A DNA stretch of 35,682 bases from Chachezhania antarctica (GTDB lineage Bacteria > Pseudomonadota > Alphaproteobacteria > Rhodobacterales > Rhodobacteraceae). The notes beneath the pieces are model-generated. The model was not told the DNA's origin. It worked only from the letters and a program-made list of their open reading frames with translations, and did no database searches. Numbering within the stretch: the stretch's first letter is position 1; every line of letters begins with the position of its first letter. A program made the position numbers and the translations under genes. Positions 14,593 to 23,222 of this stretch are shown one piece after another. The DNA is taken from contig NZ_QZEX01000022.1 of assembly GCF_003646465.1 (NCBI RefSeq), positions 1 to 35,682 on the forward strand, given 5' to 3'.

Positions 14593-14921
14593 TGCGTTGG
14601 TCGAAGACAAACCGATGGATTCTGTCGATCGTTTCCGGCCTTTTCCTAGTGGTTCTCGGAGTGCCTGAGGCGCCAGCGTTTCATGGTGAAGCGTCCTTGG
14701 CGCAAGAATTTCACGCTCACGAAGATGTAGGGTCATCAACGAACGAGGCCTCTGGCCACTGTCATCCGGGACTCGATTGTTCTGTCACGGCAATGGTGTT
14801 GCTCCAGCCAAACGTGGTTTACGAGCCTCAGTTTCTGAAGGCCGTCATGCAAGACGGCGCGACCCAACGAACCGAGTTGCGCCCCACCAGCGATCCTCCA
14901 CCGCCGCGACGGTGGGTCTGA
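14592..14921 (+). CDS. unknown small exported protein with His/Cys motif
   Basis: A 109-residue protein with a signal peptide (about 1-29). The mature part has a His cluster (FHAHE, near 40), GHCHPGLDC (about 55-63) and a proline-rich C-terminus (DPPPPRR). No family is recognised. The HCH and DC residues could bind a metal or form a disulfide. It overlaps the cytochrome stop by one base and is followed 43 bp later by the cytochrome c' gene, so it is part of the same operon. The position suggests a periplasmic copper or redox accessory. Confidence 0.68.
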   Translation: MRWSKTNRWILSIVSGLFLVVLGVPEAPAFHGEASLAQEFHAHEDVGSSTNEASGHCHPGLDCSVTAMVLLQPNVVYEPQFLKAVMQDGATQRTELRPTSDPPPPRRWV

Positions 14922-14964
14922 TTTCACATCGCTCGAAAAGCAGACCCAAAGAAGGATCGAAGAC

Positions 14965-15537
14965 ATGAAAAAGACGACTATCGTAGCGGCAGTGTTGATT
15001 GCAGGTACTGCGGTCACGGCATTCGCGCATAGCGGTGCCACCGGCATCGTGAAAGAGCGCATGGACGCCATGCTTGCAATGGGGAAGGCGGTCAAGACCG
15101 TGGCCCCGATGATGAGGGGCGAAACGGCCTATGACGCAGAAACAGTGCGCGATGCCGCGCGCCTGTTCCAGCAGCACGCCGGTGAGAGCATGACGAACCT
15201 GTTCCCTGAGGGCACAGGGGGCATGCCCTCGGAAGCCAAAGACGAGGTGTGGACCGACTGGGACCGCTTCGCAGCATTGGCGAGTCAGCTGGAAGAATAT
15301 TCCGAAGGCCTGGAACGCGCAGCCGACAATGGATTGGGCGGCATGGGCGGCAATACCTCCATGGGTGGCACCTCGATGATGGGCGGTGGGTCCATGATGG
15401 GCGGGAGCACGATGATGGGCGGAGGCGGCATGATGGATGCTGCCGCCATTGCCGAAATGCCCGCCGACGCGGCATTCGCGATGACGACCCAGGTCTGTTC
15501 CGCGTGCCATGAACGCTTCCGGGCGGAAGAAGACTGA
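14965..15537 (+). CDS. cytochrome c' with methionine/glycine-rich insertion
   Basis: A 190-residue class II cytochrome: signal peptide (1-21), four-helix bundle and the C-terminal heme motif C178-S-A-C181-H182, as usual for cytochromes c'. The family is about 130-150 residues long when mature. Here the loop before the last helix (about residues 126-158) is expanded by Met/Gly repeats (units such as MMGGGS, MMGGST, MMGGGG) encoded by a near-repetitive stretch at about 15340-15436. Met-rich loops bind Cu(I) in CopA/CopB/CueO-type proteins, so this may be a copper-binding cytochrome. The ATG at 14965 follows AAGGATCGAAGAC. It sits between an unknown protein and the diheme cytochrome. Confidence 0.9.
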   Translation: MKKTTIVAAVLIAGTAVTAFAHSGATGIVKERMDAMLAMGKAVKTVAPMMRGETAYDAETVRDAARLFQQHAGESMTNLFPEGTGGMPSEAKDEVWTDWDRFAALASQLEEYSEGLERAADNGLGGMGGNTSMGGTSMMGGGSMMGGSTMMGGGGMMDAAAIAEMPADAAFAMTTQVCSACHERFRAEED

Positions 15538-15539
15538 CC

Positions 15540-16457
15540 ATGCGACGGTTTTTGACACTGGTCAGCGGGGTCGCCGTGCTGGGCGCGGCCGGCCTCGGCG
15601 CGGTGATTGCATGGCCTGTCGGCAGTGCGGTGGCGCCGATCGCATCAGCGGGCAATGTCGACCGGGGCGCGTATCTGGCGCGCGCCAGTGGGTGCATTGC
15701 CTGTCATACCAATTTCGAAGCGGGCGGCGCGCCACTTGCCGGAGGGGCGCCGCTCGAAACCCCGTTCGGAACGTTCTATCCGCCCAACCTGACGACAGAC
15801 CCCGAACATGGCATGGGCGAATGGACGGCAGAACAGTTCGCAAAAGCCGTGCGGCAGGGTATCGGCCCCGATGGAACGCCCTACTATCCGTCTTTCCCAT
15901 ATACGTTCTATGCGGATTTTTCTGACCAGGATATCGCTGACCTCTGGGCGGCGTTTCAAACCGTGCAGCCCGTGGACAAGCCTGCACCAGAAAACGATGT
16001 CAGCTTCCCATTCGACCAACGATGGGGGCTGAAGCTCTGGCGAGCGGCGTTCTTCTACGATCCGGATACCGAACCGGTTGAAGGGCGAAGCGACTCATGG
16101 AATCGCGGACGGGAATTGGTGCGCGGTGCGGCACATTGCGGAGCCTGCCATACGCCGCGCAATCTTGCGGGAGGCCGCGATATCGGTGCTTCCTTTGCAG
16201 GCAACGCCCAGCTTCCCGGTGGCAGCAAGGCACCCGCGATACGGCCAAAAGACCTGGCCAAAAATGACTGGACGGTTTCAAACCTCGCTTATGCGCTCCA
16301 GACCGGCATCACCCCTTCGGGCGATGCGTTCGGCGGCAGCATGGCGGAAGTCGTTCGCGACGGAACTCGGTTTCTGACACCTGCCGATCGCGAAGCGATG
16401 GCGCTTTTCCTACTGAACAAGGACACGGTCGAGGCGGAGAACTCCGCTTCGAACTAA
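15540..16457 (+). CDS. diheme cytochrome c
   Basis: A 305-residue protein with an N-terminal signal/anchor (about 5-28) and two class I cytochrome domains. Heme 1 is at C52-I-A-C-H56 and heme 2 at C200-G-A-C-H204. It resembles the diheme subunits of alcohol, aldehyde or gluconate dehydrogenases (PPNLTTDPEHGMGEWT motif), but no dehydrogenase partner is nearby; the next gene is multicopper oxidase 1. It starts 2 bp after the cytochrome c' stop. A strong hairpin (16464-16484) follows, so expression of the downstream genes may be attenuated. Electron flow to or from the oxidase is an inference. Confidence 0.88.
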   Translation: MRRFLTLVSGVAVLGAAGLGAVIAWPVGSAVAPIASAGNVDRGAYLARASGCIACHTNFEAGGAPLAGGAPLETPFGTFYPPNLTTDPEHGMGEWTAEQFAKAVRQGIGPDGTPYYPSFPYTFYADFSDQDIADLWAAFQTVQPVDKPAPENDVSFPFDQRWGLKLWRAAFFYDPDTEPVEGRSDSWNRGRELVRGAAHCGACHTPRNLAGGRDIGASFAGNAQLPGGSKAPAIRPKDLAKNDWTVSNLAYALQTGITPSGDAFGGSMAEVVRDGTRFLTPADREAMALFLLNKDTVEAENSASN

Positions 16458-16463
16458 CATCAC

Positions 16464-16484
16464 GCGGGGGCGACACGCCCCCGC
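16464..16484 (+). terminator. perfect GC hairpin between cytochrome and multicopper oxidase genes
   Basis: Stem GCGGGGGCG / CGCCCCCGC with an ACA loop, followed by TTTCTC. The U-tract is poor, so it may act as a partial terminator or an mRNA-stabilising element rather than a full stop, since the next gene starts only 16 bp later. Confidence 0.6.
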
Positions 16485-16500
16485 TTTCTCGAGGATCGAA

Positions 16501-17895
16501 ATGAAACAAACACGTAGGGATTTCTTGCGCAATGCAACTCTGGCGGCCTGTGCGGCCGCCATCCCGCGGTCGGCTTATGCCGCAACCCCGTTCGAGGACG
16601 TGGTTACCAAGGTTGCGCGTCGACAACTTCTTCCGGACACCTACCCGGAAACAGAGATCTGGGGCTATGACGGTCTTGTTCCGGCCCCGGACATCCGGGT
16701 TGCACAAGGCGATCGGGTGCGTCGCAGGTTCCGCAACGAGGTACCCGATCCCAGTTCGGTTCACTGGCACGGAATCCGGATCGATAACGCGATGGATGGC
16801 GTTTCAGGACTGACCCAGAAAGCCGTGGCACCAGGTGAAACCTTTGACTACGACTTCGTCGTACCGGACGCGGGCACCTATTGGTATCACGCGCATAATC
16901 GCTCATACGAGCAAGTCGCGCGTGGTTTGCGCGGTGCCTTGATCGTCGAAGAGGTCGATGGACCGGACATAGACCGCGAGGAAGTCATCGTTCTGGAGGA
17001 CTGGTTGCTCGACCCTGAGAGCGGGCAGCTGTTCGACAATTTCGAACAGCCTATGATGATGAGCCACGGTGGACGCATCGGCAACTTTATCACGACCAAT
17101 GGGCGCTATGACCTGACCTTGCCCGCGAAGCGCAACGAACGCATTCGCTTGCGGATCATCAACGCAGCAAGCGCTCGAATTTTCCCGCTGAGGCTCTCTG
17201 GATTCAGTGGCTGGACGGTGGCCGTGGATGGAATGCCAACCGGCCAACCCCAGTCGGTTGACGGCGAGTTGATCCTCGGCCCGGCACAGCGCGTCGACTT
17301 AATTGTGGATGTGACCGAAGGCGAAGGCGGCACCGCCCAATTGCTTCGCATCGGCGATGATGATCAACTGACCCCGTTGGTGAGTTTTCTGGTCAACGGC
17401 ACAGCCAGTTCAGTACCAAGAGGCAAGCCACTGCCGTTGCCGCCGAACCCCGCGGCACACGCCCCGGACCTTGCCGATGCGCGTGATTTGCGACTGGTCA
17501 TGTCCGGCGGGGCAATGGGGCGAATGCAGTCCGCATTGCTTGGCGGGGAACGTCTTGGATTCCGTCAGCTTGCCCAAGCGGGCAAATTCTGGGCCCTGAA
17601 TGATGTCGCCGAAATGACCTACACGCCACTGGCCGATCTATCCCTGAACGAGCCGGTGCGCCTGAAGATCGAGAACCAGACCGTTTTCCCACATGCGATG
17701 CACCTGCACGGGATGCATTTCCGCGAGCTGCGCCCCGACGGCGCGTTCGGGCCGATGCGGGACACGATCCTGTTGGCCGGCAACGAGTCCCGGGAGATCG
17801 CCTTTACGGCAGACAATCCCGGCAAGTGGCTGTTCCATTGCCACATGCTCAGCCACGCCGCATCTGGCATGACAACCTGGATACGGGTCACATGA
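16501..17895 (+). CDS. multicopper oxidase 1 (CueO/SufI-like)
   Basis: A 464-residue Tat substrate (TRRDFLRNATLAA at residues 4-16) with three cupredoxin domains. The copper sites are HWHGIR, YHAH, HAMHLHGMHF and the C-terminal HCHMLSHAASGM, which contains T1 Cys, His and Met plus trinuclear His. These enzymes oxidise Cu(I) to Cu(II) in the periplasm with O2 as acceptor; cytochrome acceptors are possible but unproven here. No long Met-rich insert like that of E. coli CueO is present. The ATG follows GAGGATCGAA. Its stop overlaps the next cytochrome gene by 4 bp (ATGA), indicating coupled expression. Confidence 0.92.
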   Translation: MKQTRRDFLRNATLAACAAAIPRSAYAATPFEDVVTKVARRQLLPDTYPETEIWGYDGLVPAPDIRVAQGDRVRRRFRNEVPDPSSVHWHGIRIDNAMDGVSGLTQKAVAPGETFDYDFVVPDAGTYWYHAHNRSYEQVARGLRGALIVEEVDGPDIDREEVIVLEDWLLDPESGQLFDNFEQPMMMSHGGRIGNFITTNGRYDLTLPAKRNERIRLRIINAASARIFPLRLSGFSGWTVAVDGMPTGQPQSVDGELILGPAQRVDLIVDVTEGEGGTAQLLRIGDDDQLTPLVSFLVNGTASSVPRGKPLPLPPNPAAHAPDLADARDLRLVMSGGAMGRMQSALLGGERLGFRQLAQAGKFWALNDVAEMTYTPLADLSLNEPVRLKIENQTVFPHAMHLHGMHFRELRPDGAFGPMRDTILLAGNESREIAFTADNPGKWLFHCHMLSHAASGMTTWIRVT

Positions 17896-18374
17896 GATAT
17901 CTCGTTTGGTCCCTTCCGATCACTGTCGCAGCAGCCGCCTTCACGTATTGGCTCTCGACCAGTGCATCCTCGGATGTCGGCAGCGCGTCCAGGGCGGAGA
18001 GCTACGACATCGAAGAAGGCGCGTTGCTCTACGCAGAAAACTGTGCGTCTTGTCATGGCGCGGGTCTGGAAGGCCAGCCGGAATGGCGAACGCCCGGCGC
18101 GGATGGGCGCCTGCCAGCACCACCACATGATGAGACGGGTCACACCTGGCATCATCCTGACAGCCTGCTCTTCGATTACACAAAACTGGGGGGTGCGGCG
18201 CTTCTGGCGCGTCAGGGCGTCGAATTCGACAGTGGCATGCCCGGTTTCGCAGACGTGCTGACCGACCAGCAAATTCACAACATCCTGGCCTTCATCCGGT
18301 CCACCTGGCCAGACCGCATCCGCGAAGTCCAGGCCGCGCGGACAGAAGCCGACGAACAACGGGGAGAGAACTAA
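17892..18374 (+). CDS. mono-heme cytochrome c
   Basis: A 160-residue class I cytochrome with an N-terminal hydrophobic anchor (about 4-22), heme motif C51-A-S-C-H55 and a probable axial Met in SGMPGFAD. The insert HDETGHTWHH contains several His and occurs in related copper-island cytochromes as I recall them. The ATG at 17892 overlaps the oxidase stop, so it is the immediate translational partner of multicopper oxidase 1 and a candidate electron carrier for it. The DsbA-like gene starts 1 bp after its stop. Confidence 0.9.
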   Translation: MRYLVWSLPITVAAAAFTYWLSTSASSDVGSASRAESYDIEEGALLYAENCASCHGAGLEGQPEWRTPGADGRLPAPPHDETGHTWHHPDSLLFDYTKLGGAALLARQGVEFDSGMPGFADVLTDQQIHNILAFIRSTWPDRIREVQAARTEADEQRGEN

Positions 18375-18375
18375 A

Positions 18376-19107
18376 ATGCGTTTCAGACAAGCCTTCACGA
18401 CGGTCGCGATAGCTGCCTTGCTTCCGATACCGGCACTCGCGGACGAACTGTCAGAGTCCCGGGTCAAGGAACTTGTGCTCGAGGCAATCCGCGAGAACCC
18501 GGAGATTGTCATGGAGGCCGTGGCGATCCTCGAACAAAGGCAGGCGCAAGCGCAGGAGCTCAGTCAGGCCCAAGTTCTGAATGACCAGCGCGATCTGATC
18601 GAGAACGATCCGAATGCGCCGGTTCTCGGCAACCTGGAAGGGGACGTCACTGTTGTGGAATTTTTCGACTACAACTGTCCCTATTGTCGGCGGGTCAAAC
18701 CCGAGGTGCGGGCTTTGATCGAAGACGATCCCAACATTCGCCTCGTCTATCGTGAATGGCCCATTCTCGGAGACGGATCGGTGTTTGCCGCGAAAGCGGC
18801 CTTGGCAGCGCGCAAGCAGGACAAATACGAAGAGTTTCACTGGGCAATGATGGGGCTGGAAGGCCGCGCGGAAGAGGCCTCCGTGCTGCGCGTGGCCGAG
18901 GAGATCGGCCTGGATATCGCGCAGTTGCGCAAGGACATGGAGGCCCCCGAGGTCGAAGAGCACATTGCGACCTCCATGCAACTGACCCAAGCTCTGGGCT
19001 TTAACGGCACGCCGTCTTTCGTGATCGGGGATGCGCTGGTCCCGGGCTTCGTCGAAAAGGCGCAGCTTGCCGACTTGGTCGAGGAAGCCCGCAAAGTCGA
19101 AGACTGA
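18376..19107 (+). CDS. ScsC/DsbA-like periplasmic disulfide protein
   Basis: A 243-residue exported thioredoxin-fold protein: signal peptide (1-22), an N-terminal helical segment (about 25-75, rich in Glu/Gln and heptad-like) as in trimerising ScsC proteins, then a DsbA domain with C101-P-Y-C104 and the cis-Pro loop FNGTPSF. It may form, shuffle or protect disulfides, or sequester copper through the CPYC pair. The ScsB-like reductase at 10674 would be the natural electron partner and DsbB at 26322 an oxidising partner. It closes the plus-strand operon and is followed by a strong terminator (19115-19144). Confidence 0.87.
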   Translation: MRFRQAFTTVAIAALLPIPALADELSESRVKELVLEAIRENPEIVMEAVAILEQRQAQAQELSQAQVLNDQRDLIENDPNAPVLGNLEGDVTVVEFFDYNCPYCRRVKPEVRALIEDDPNIRLVYREWPILGDGSVFAAKAALAARKQDKYEEFHWAMMGLEGRAEEASVLRVAEEIGLDIAQLRKDMEAPEVEEHIATSMQLTQALGFNGTPSFVIGDALVPGFVEKAQLADLVEEARKVED

Positions 19108-19114
19108 AATTCTG

Positions 19115-19144
19115 TGCCCGGACCACCCTTGGGTGGTCCAGGCA
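19115..19144. terminator. bidirectional hairpin between convergent genes
   Basis: Stem GGACCACCC / GGGTGGTCC with a TT loop, extended by TGCC/GGCA across a single mismatch. It lies between the DsbA-like gene (plus) and the copper chaperone gene (minus) and can serve both. There is no long T-tract. Confidence 0.75.
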
Positions 19145-19149
19145 CTGCA

Positions 19150-19350
19150 TCAAGCGGCCGCAGGTTCCACGTTGTAGCCCGCATCCCGAATGATCGCTTG
19201 GACCTGATCGGCTGGTAACACGCTGTCGACATGCACCTGTCGGGCAGAAAGGTCACATTCTACGCCTGCATTCGGATCTGCGCTCTTCACCGCGCTTTCG
19301 ATTGCTGCGGTGCAATGCCCACAGCTCATGTCCGGAACGCTGAACTTCAT
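19150..19350 (-). CDS. copZ: HMA-domain copper chaperone (CopZ-like)
   Basis: A 66-residue cytoplasmic ferredoxin-like protein made of one heavy-metal-associated domain. The Cu(I)-binding motif is MSCGHC (C10, C13). Such proteins carry Cu(I) to CopA-type ATPases or to CueR. The ATG at 19350 is chosen because AAGGAG lies eight bases upstream; the GTG at 19359 is too near that site. It is divergent from copA at 19503, and each gene has its own CueR-type promoter. The neighbours and motif make the copper role firm. Confidence 0.9.
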   Translation of the reverse strand: MKFSVPDMSCGHCTAAIESAVKSADPNAGVECDLSARQVHVDSVLPADQVQAIIRDAGYNVEPAAA

Positions 19351-19382
19351 CGGAACCACTCCTTGATCTGATTTCTATCGGT

Positions 19383-19413
19383 GACATGGGGCTTCCCCCC
19401 GCTGGAAGGTCAA
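19383..19413 (-). promoter_or_regulatory. CueR/HmrR-type promoter-operator for the chaperone gene
   Basis: On the minus strand: TTGACC (19413-19408), 19-bp spacer beginning TTCCAG and holding GGGGGGAAG, then CATGTC (19388-19383). The predicted leader is about 26 bases. Confidence 0.8.
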
Positions 19414-19441
19414 GTGAAGAAATTTATTTGGCGCCCTCCCA

Positions 19442-19472
19442 TTGACCCTCCAGTAACTGGAAGCCTCATATT
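19442..19472 (+). promoter_or_regulatory. CueR/HmrR-type promoter-operator for copA
   Basis: TTGACC (19442-19447), 19-bp spacer with CTCCAG-TAA-CTGGAAG, then CATATT (19467-19472). It is back to back with the chaperone promoter, with 28 bp between the two -35 elements. Confidence 0.85.
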
Positions 19473-19502
19473 CCACTTCGAATGGAAAAACAGGTGACAC
19501 AT

Positions 19503-22013
19503 ATGCCCGAACCCAAACAGATCAGCCTGCCGATCGAAGGCATGTCATGCGCGTCCTGCGTTGGCAGGGTCGATCGCGCATTGAATGCAATCGACGGCGT
19601 AGAGGATGTGTCGGTGAACCTTGCCTCGGAAACTGCTCGCATGAGCGTGGACGCGCTCAAGCGCATTCCCGACATCATCGAATCCCTTCGCGAGCTGGGC
19701 TACCCCGCGCGGAAGGCCAGGGCCGAACTCACGATTGCAGCGATGTCCTGTGCCTCTTGCGTCGGGCGGGTCGATAAGGCGCTTGCCGCGGTGCCCGGGG
19801 TGGTCGAGGTGAACGTCAACCTCGCCTCAGAGACGGCGACGGTCGTTTACGTCGAAGGTCTTGTCACGACATCCGATCTGATCGAATCAAGCGGCGCGGC
19901 AGGGTATCCAGCAACCGTGGCAACGGCCCAGGCCGGTGACGACAGAGTTGCGCGCAAGGAGGAAGAGGCTCAGGCGCTTGCCAAACGGGTCACCTTTGCG
20001 GCCATCCTCGCCTTGCCGGTCTTCCTGATCGAAATGGGTGGCCACGTCATTCCGGCCGTTCATATGCTGATCGAGACCACGATTGGCCAGCAGACGAGTT
20101 GGCTTCTTCAGTTCGTGCTGACGACAATCGTTCTCTTCGGCCCGGGCCGGACGTTTTACACCAAGGGTTTCCCGGCCTTGTTCCGGGGTGCCCCCGACAT
20201 GAACAGCCTCGTCGCGGTCGGCACCGGGGCGGCTTACCTTTATTCCGTGGTTGCGACATTCGTACCGTCGGTCCTGCCTGACACGCTGCGCACCGTCTAT
20301 TTCGAGGCGGCAGCGGTCATCGTCGTTCTGATCCTTCTGGGGCGGTTTCTTGAAGCGCGCGCCAAGGGGAGAACGGGCGCGGCCATCCAGAAGCTATTAG
20401 GGCTTCAGGCGCGGACTGCACGCGTGATGCGGGACGGAGAAAGCGTCGAGATCGAGATCGATGCGCTGGTTCAGGGTGACATCGTCATCGTGCGCCCTGG
20501 TGAACGCATCGCGGTCGATGGCGAGGTCATCGAGGGGACCAGCCGCGTCGACGAAAGCATGCTGACAGGCGAGCCGATCCCCGCTGAAAAAGGTGCCGGA
20601 GATACGGTGACCGGCGGGACGGTCAACGGCGCCGGAAGCCTGCAGTTCCGCGCCACGCGGGTCGGCGCCGACACGACCCTGGCGCAGATTATTCGCATGG
20701 TCGAAGAGGCCGAGGGCGCCAAACTGCCGATCCAGGGATTGGTCGACCGGATCACCTTGTGGTTCGTGCCTGCCGTGATGGCGATCGCGGCGGCGACCGT
20801 GCTGGTCTGGCTGTTTTTCGGGCCTGATCCGGCCCTGACGATGGCGCTGGTCGCCGGTGTGTCGGTGCTCATCATCGCGTGCCCCTGCGCGATGGGGCTT
20901 GCGACGCCGACCTCGATCATGGTCGGGACGGGACGTGCTGCGGAAATGGGTGTCCTGTTCCGTAAAGGTGACGCCTTGCAGCAACTTGATTCCGTTGATG
21001 TGGTCGCCCTCGACAAAACAGGCACGGTGACCGAGGGGCGACCCGCACTGACTGACCTTGTGCTGGCGGAAGGGTTCGATCGCCCAACAACGCTCTCGAA
21101 GATCGCTGCCGTGGAGTCGCTCTCCGAGCATCCTGTCGCGGACGCCATCGTGCGGGCCGCGCGGGCCGAGGGCGCACCTCTTGTGGCGGCCGAAGGCTTT
21201 CAATCGGTCACAGGTTACGGCGTGCGCGCCGTGGTCGAAGACGTGGAGGTGTTGGTTGGGGCCGACCGCTACATGGCGCGCGAAGGCATTGACGTCTCGG
21301 CATTGGCTCCAGAGGAAACGAAGATCGCAAGCAAGGGTCGCACGGCGCTTTACGCTGCCATAGATGGGCGTGTCGCCGCCGTGATCGGCGTGGCCGATCC
21401 GGTCAAACCGGCAAGCCGCGCAGCCATCGCAGCGCTGCACGAAAAGGGTCTTGCGGTTGCGATGATCACCGGCGACAAACGCGAAACCGCCGAAGCCATC
21501 GCCCGCGAAACCGGTATCGACCACGTCATCGCCGGCGTCCTGCCGGACGGCAAGGTTGCGGCGCTCGACAGTTTGCGCCAAGGGAACAAGCGCATCGCCT
21601 TTGTCGGCGACGGGATCAACGACGCCCCGGCGCTGGCGCATGCCGATGTGGGCATCGCCATTGGAACCGGCACCGATGTGGCCATCGAATCTGCGGATGT
21701 CGTCCTGATGTCGGGCGATTTGCGCGGCGTGGTGAACGCCTTCGAAGTATCGCGGCGGACCATGCGCAACATCCGGCAGAACCTGTTCTGGGCCTTTGCC
21801 TACAACGTGGCACTTATTCCGGTCGCTGCCGGGGTGCTCTATCCGGCCTTTGGGTTGCTCCTGTCACCAATCCTTGCGGCGGGTGCGATGGCGTTGTCCT
21901 CGGTGTTTGTCCTGACCAATGCCCTGCGGCTGCGGCGCATCGCGCCTGCGATGGACGAGCAGCGCGCAATCCCGGCAGAGATGGCAGCCGCCACTCCTGC
22001 TCCAGCAGAATAA
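19503..22013 (+). CDS. copA: Cu(I)-exporting P1B-type ATPase CopA
   Basis: An 836-residue inner-membrane ATPase. Two N-terminal HMA domains carry MSCASC motifs (about residues 14-19 and 80-85). Eight helices follow, with the ion-site CPC ([12 protein letters not shown], near 460), the TGE actuator motif (MLTGEP), phosphorylation site DKTGT (about 503), the HP locus (SEHPVAD) and [10 protein letters not shown] in TM7 and MALSS in TM8 fit the Cu(I) subgroup. It pumps Cu(I) from cytoplasm to periplasm using ATP. The ATG at 19503 has AGGTGA at good spacing. An in-frame ATG at 19482 would lie only about three bases after the predicted transcription start. The cueR gene follows after 12 bp. Confidence 0.95.
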   Translation: MPEPKQISLPIEGMSCASCVGRVDRALNAIDGVEDVSVNLASETARMSVDALKRIPDIIESLRELGYPARKARAELTIAAMSCASCVGRVDKALAAVPGVVEVNVNLASETATVVYVEGLVTTSDLIESSGAAGYPATVATAQAGDDRVARKEEEAQALAKRVTFAAILALPVFLIEMGGHVIPAVHMLIETTIGQQTSWLLQFVLTTIVLFGPGRTFYTKGFPALFRGAPDMNSLVAVGTGAAYLYSVVATFVPSVLPDTLRTVYFEAAAVIVVLILLGRFLEARAKGRTGAAIQKLLGLQARTARVMRDGESVEIEIDALVQGDIVIVRPGERIAVDGEVIEGTSRVDESMLTGEPIPAEKGAGDTVTGGTVNGAGSLQFRATRVGADTTLAQIIRMVEEAEGAKLPIQGLVDRITLWFVPAVMAIAAATVLVWLFFGPDPALTMALVAGVSVLIIACPCAMGLATPTSIMVGTGRAAEMGVLFRKGDALQQLDSVDVVALDKTGTVTEGRPALTDLVLAEGFDRPTTLSKIAAVESLSEHPVADAIVRAARAEGAPLVAAEGFQSVTGYGVRAVVEDVEVLVGADRYMAREGIDVSALAPEETKIASKGRTALYAAIDGRVAAVIGVADPVKPASRAAIAALHEKGLAVAMITGDKRETAEAIARETGIDHVIAGVLPDGKVAALDSLRQGNKRIAFVGDGINDAPALAHADVGIAIGTGTDVAIESADVVLMSGDLRGVVNAFEVSRRTMRNIRQNLFWAFAYNVALIPVAAGVLYPAFGLLLSPILAAGAMALSSVFVLTNALRLRRIAPAMDEQRAIPAEMAAATPAPAE

Positions 22014-22025
22014 CGGAGGTCCGAC

Positions 22026-22424
22026 ATGAACATCGGAGACGTTGCCCGACAATCGGGTGTGCCCGCCAAGACGATCCGCTACTACGAGGACATCGGTCTG
22101 ATCCGCCCGAACCGTAGCGAGAACGGCTATCGCGCGTTCACCGAGAACCACGTTCACAAGCTGGCGTTTCTGGGTCGCGCACGGGCCTTGGGGTTCACCA
22201 TCGAAGATTGCAGGACGCTCCTGTCGCTCTACGAGGATGAAAACCGCGAAAGCATGCAAGTGAAGGCGGGTGCGGAAGACCATCTGCGCCAGATCGAGGA
22301 AAAGATCGCGAAACTGCAATCCATGCGCGCGACGCTCGCCGAACTGGTGGAAAAATGTGCCGGGGATCACCGGCCCGACTGCCCCATCATCGAGGATCTG
22401 TCGCCGGAGCGGTTGGCCAAGTGA
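22026..22424 (+). CDS. cueR: MerR-family copper regulator CueR/HmrR
   Basis: A 132-residue regulator: winged helix-turn-helix (1-70, starting MNIGDVARQSGVPAKTIRYYE), a dimerisation coiled coil (about 80-110) and a metal loop with C111 and C119 (CAGDHRPDC). Ser76 matches Ser77 of E. coli CueR, the position that marks sensors of monovalent ions (Cu+, Ag+, Au+) as opposed to the Cys of divalent sensors. It should activate the long-spacer promoters found in this window at 2645, 13448, 19413, 19442, 30754 and perhaps 24100. It is co-transcribed with copA behind GGAGGTCCGAC and is therefore under its own control. Confidence 0.94.
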   Translation: MNIGDVARQSGVPAKTIRYYEDIGLIRPNRSENGYRAFTENHVHKLAFLGRARALGFTIEDCRTLLSLYEDENRESMQVKAGAEDHLRQIEEKIAKLQSMRATLAELVEKCAGDHRPDCPIIEDLSPERLAK

Positions 22425-22445
22425 CAGGCAAGAAGGGGCTGTACC

Positions 22446-23210
22446 TCAGAACCAGATCGCGCGGACCGGCATCCAGATACCCATGAAGATCATCATCAGG
22501 TTTTCCGTCAGCGAAATGAACCCCAGCGGGACGGAACTGTCACCGCCGACGCAGGCGCATTTCAGCTCTCTCTTGTCGATATAAACAGCCTTGAACACGC
22601 TGACAGCGCCTACCGTGCCGATAAACAGGGCGACAGGCGCCGAGAGCCACAGCAGCGCGCCGGCAGTCATCAGGACACCTGCCAACGCTTCGCCGAACGG
22701 GTAGACCTTGCCGTATCGCACCCATTTGCGCGCCAGCAGATCGTAGTTGAGGAACATCGTCGAAAACCCTTCGACATCCTGCAATTTCTGGATCGCGAGA
22801 ATGGTCATGGACAGCGAAATGAACCATTCGAACCCCCGCAAGGTAAGGACCGACCCGTACTGGTGCCAAGACAGGCCCAATGCCAACAGCGCGGCAACGG
22901 AAAAGATCGCGATGACCGGCTGGTAGGTCGTGTCGCTTTGCTCTTCCTCGGGTGGGTCAATGTCGAAAAACACCCTGAGATCATCGTAACCGCCGATCCG
23001 TTCGTCCCCGATGAAAGTCTGCGGCGTCGTCTCGACCCCGTGCTTCTCCATGAAAGCATCGGTGTCTTCACGGGTGTCAAGCGGATGGTCTTCCACCTCG
23101 AAGCCTTGCCGCTCCAGCAGGTCTTTCGATTTCAGACCGTAGGGGCAGACATGGCCCGGCATGACCATGCGATAAAGCTGCGCGGATTTACTGTCTGTGT
23201 CGCGGGGCAT
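22446..23210 (-). CDS. glutaredoxin-MauE fusion membrane protein
   Basis: A 254-residue protein joining two modules. Residues 10-85 are a glutaredoxin-like domain with C22-P-Y-G25, so it has one active-site cysteine, and a cis-Pro motif TTPQTFIGD. Residues about 100-250 are four helices of the MauE/DoxX redox family, with CACVGGDSSVPLGF in the third loop. MauE proteins help form periplasmic disulfides, as in methylamine dehydrogenase. The glutaredoxin part is presumably cytoplasmic and may feed electrons or glutathione to the membrane part. The ATG at 23210 follows AAGGAGGAAAGGAC. It lies 12 bp after the DUF305 gene in one operon. Substrate unknown. Confidence 0.85.
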   Translation of the reverse strand: MPRDTDSKSAQLYRMVMPGHVCPYGLKSKDLLERQGFEVEDHPLDTREDTDAFMEKHGVETTPQTFIGDERIGGYDDLRVFFDIDPPEEEQSDTTYQPVIAIFSVAALLALGLSWHQYGSVLTLRGFEWFISLSMTILAIQKLQDVEGFSTMFLNYDLLARKWVRYGKVYPFGEALAGVLMTAGALLWLSAPVALFIGTVGAVSVFKAVYIDKRELKCACVGGDSSVPLGFISLTENLMMIFMGIWMPVRAIWF

Positions 23211-23222
23211 GTCCTTTCCTCC

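Noticed and set aside
15340-15436. Tandem DNA repeat as a mobile or CRISPR-like array
   Set aside because: The repeats are in frame, irregular and explained by Met/Gly codons of the cytochrome c' insert. No spacers and no cas genes are present.
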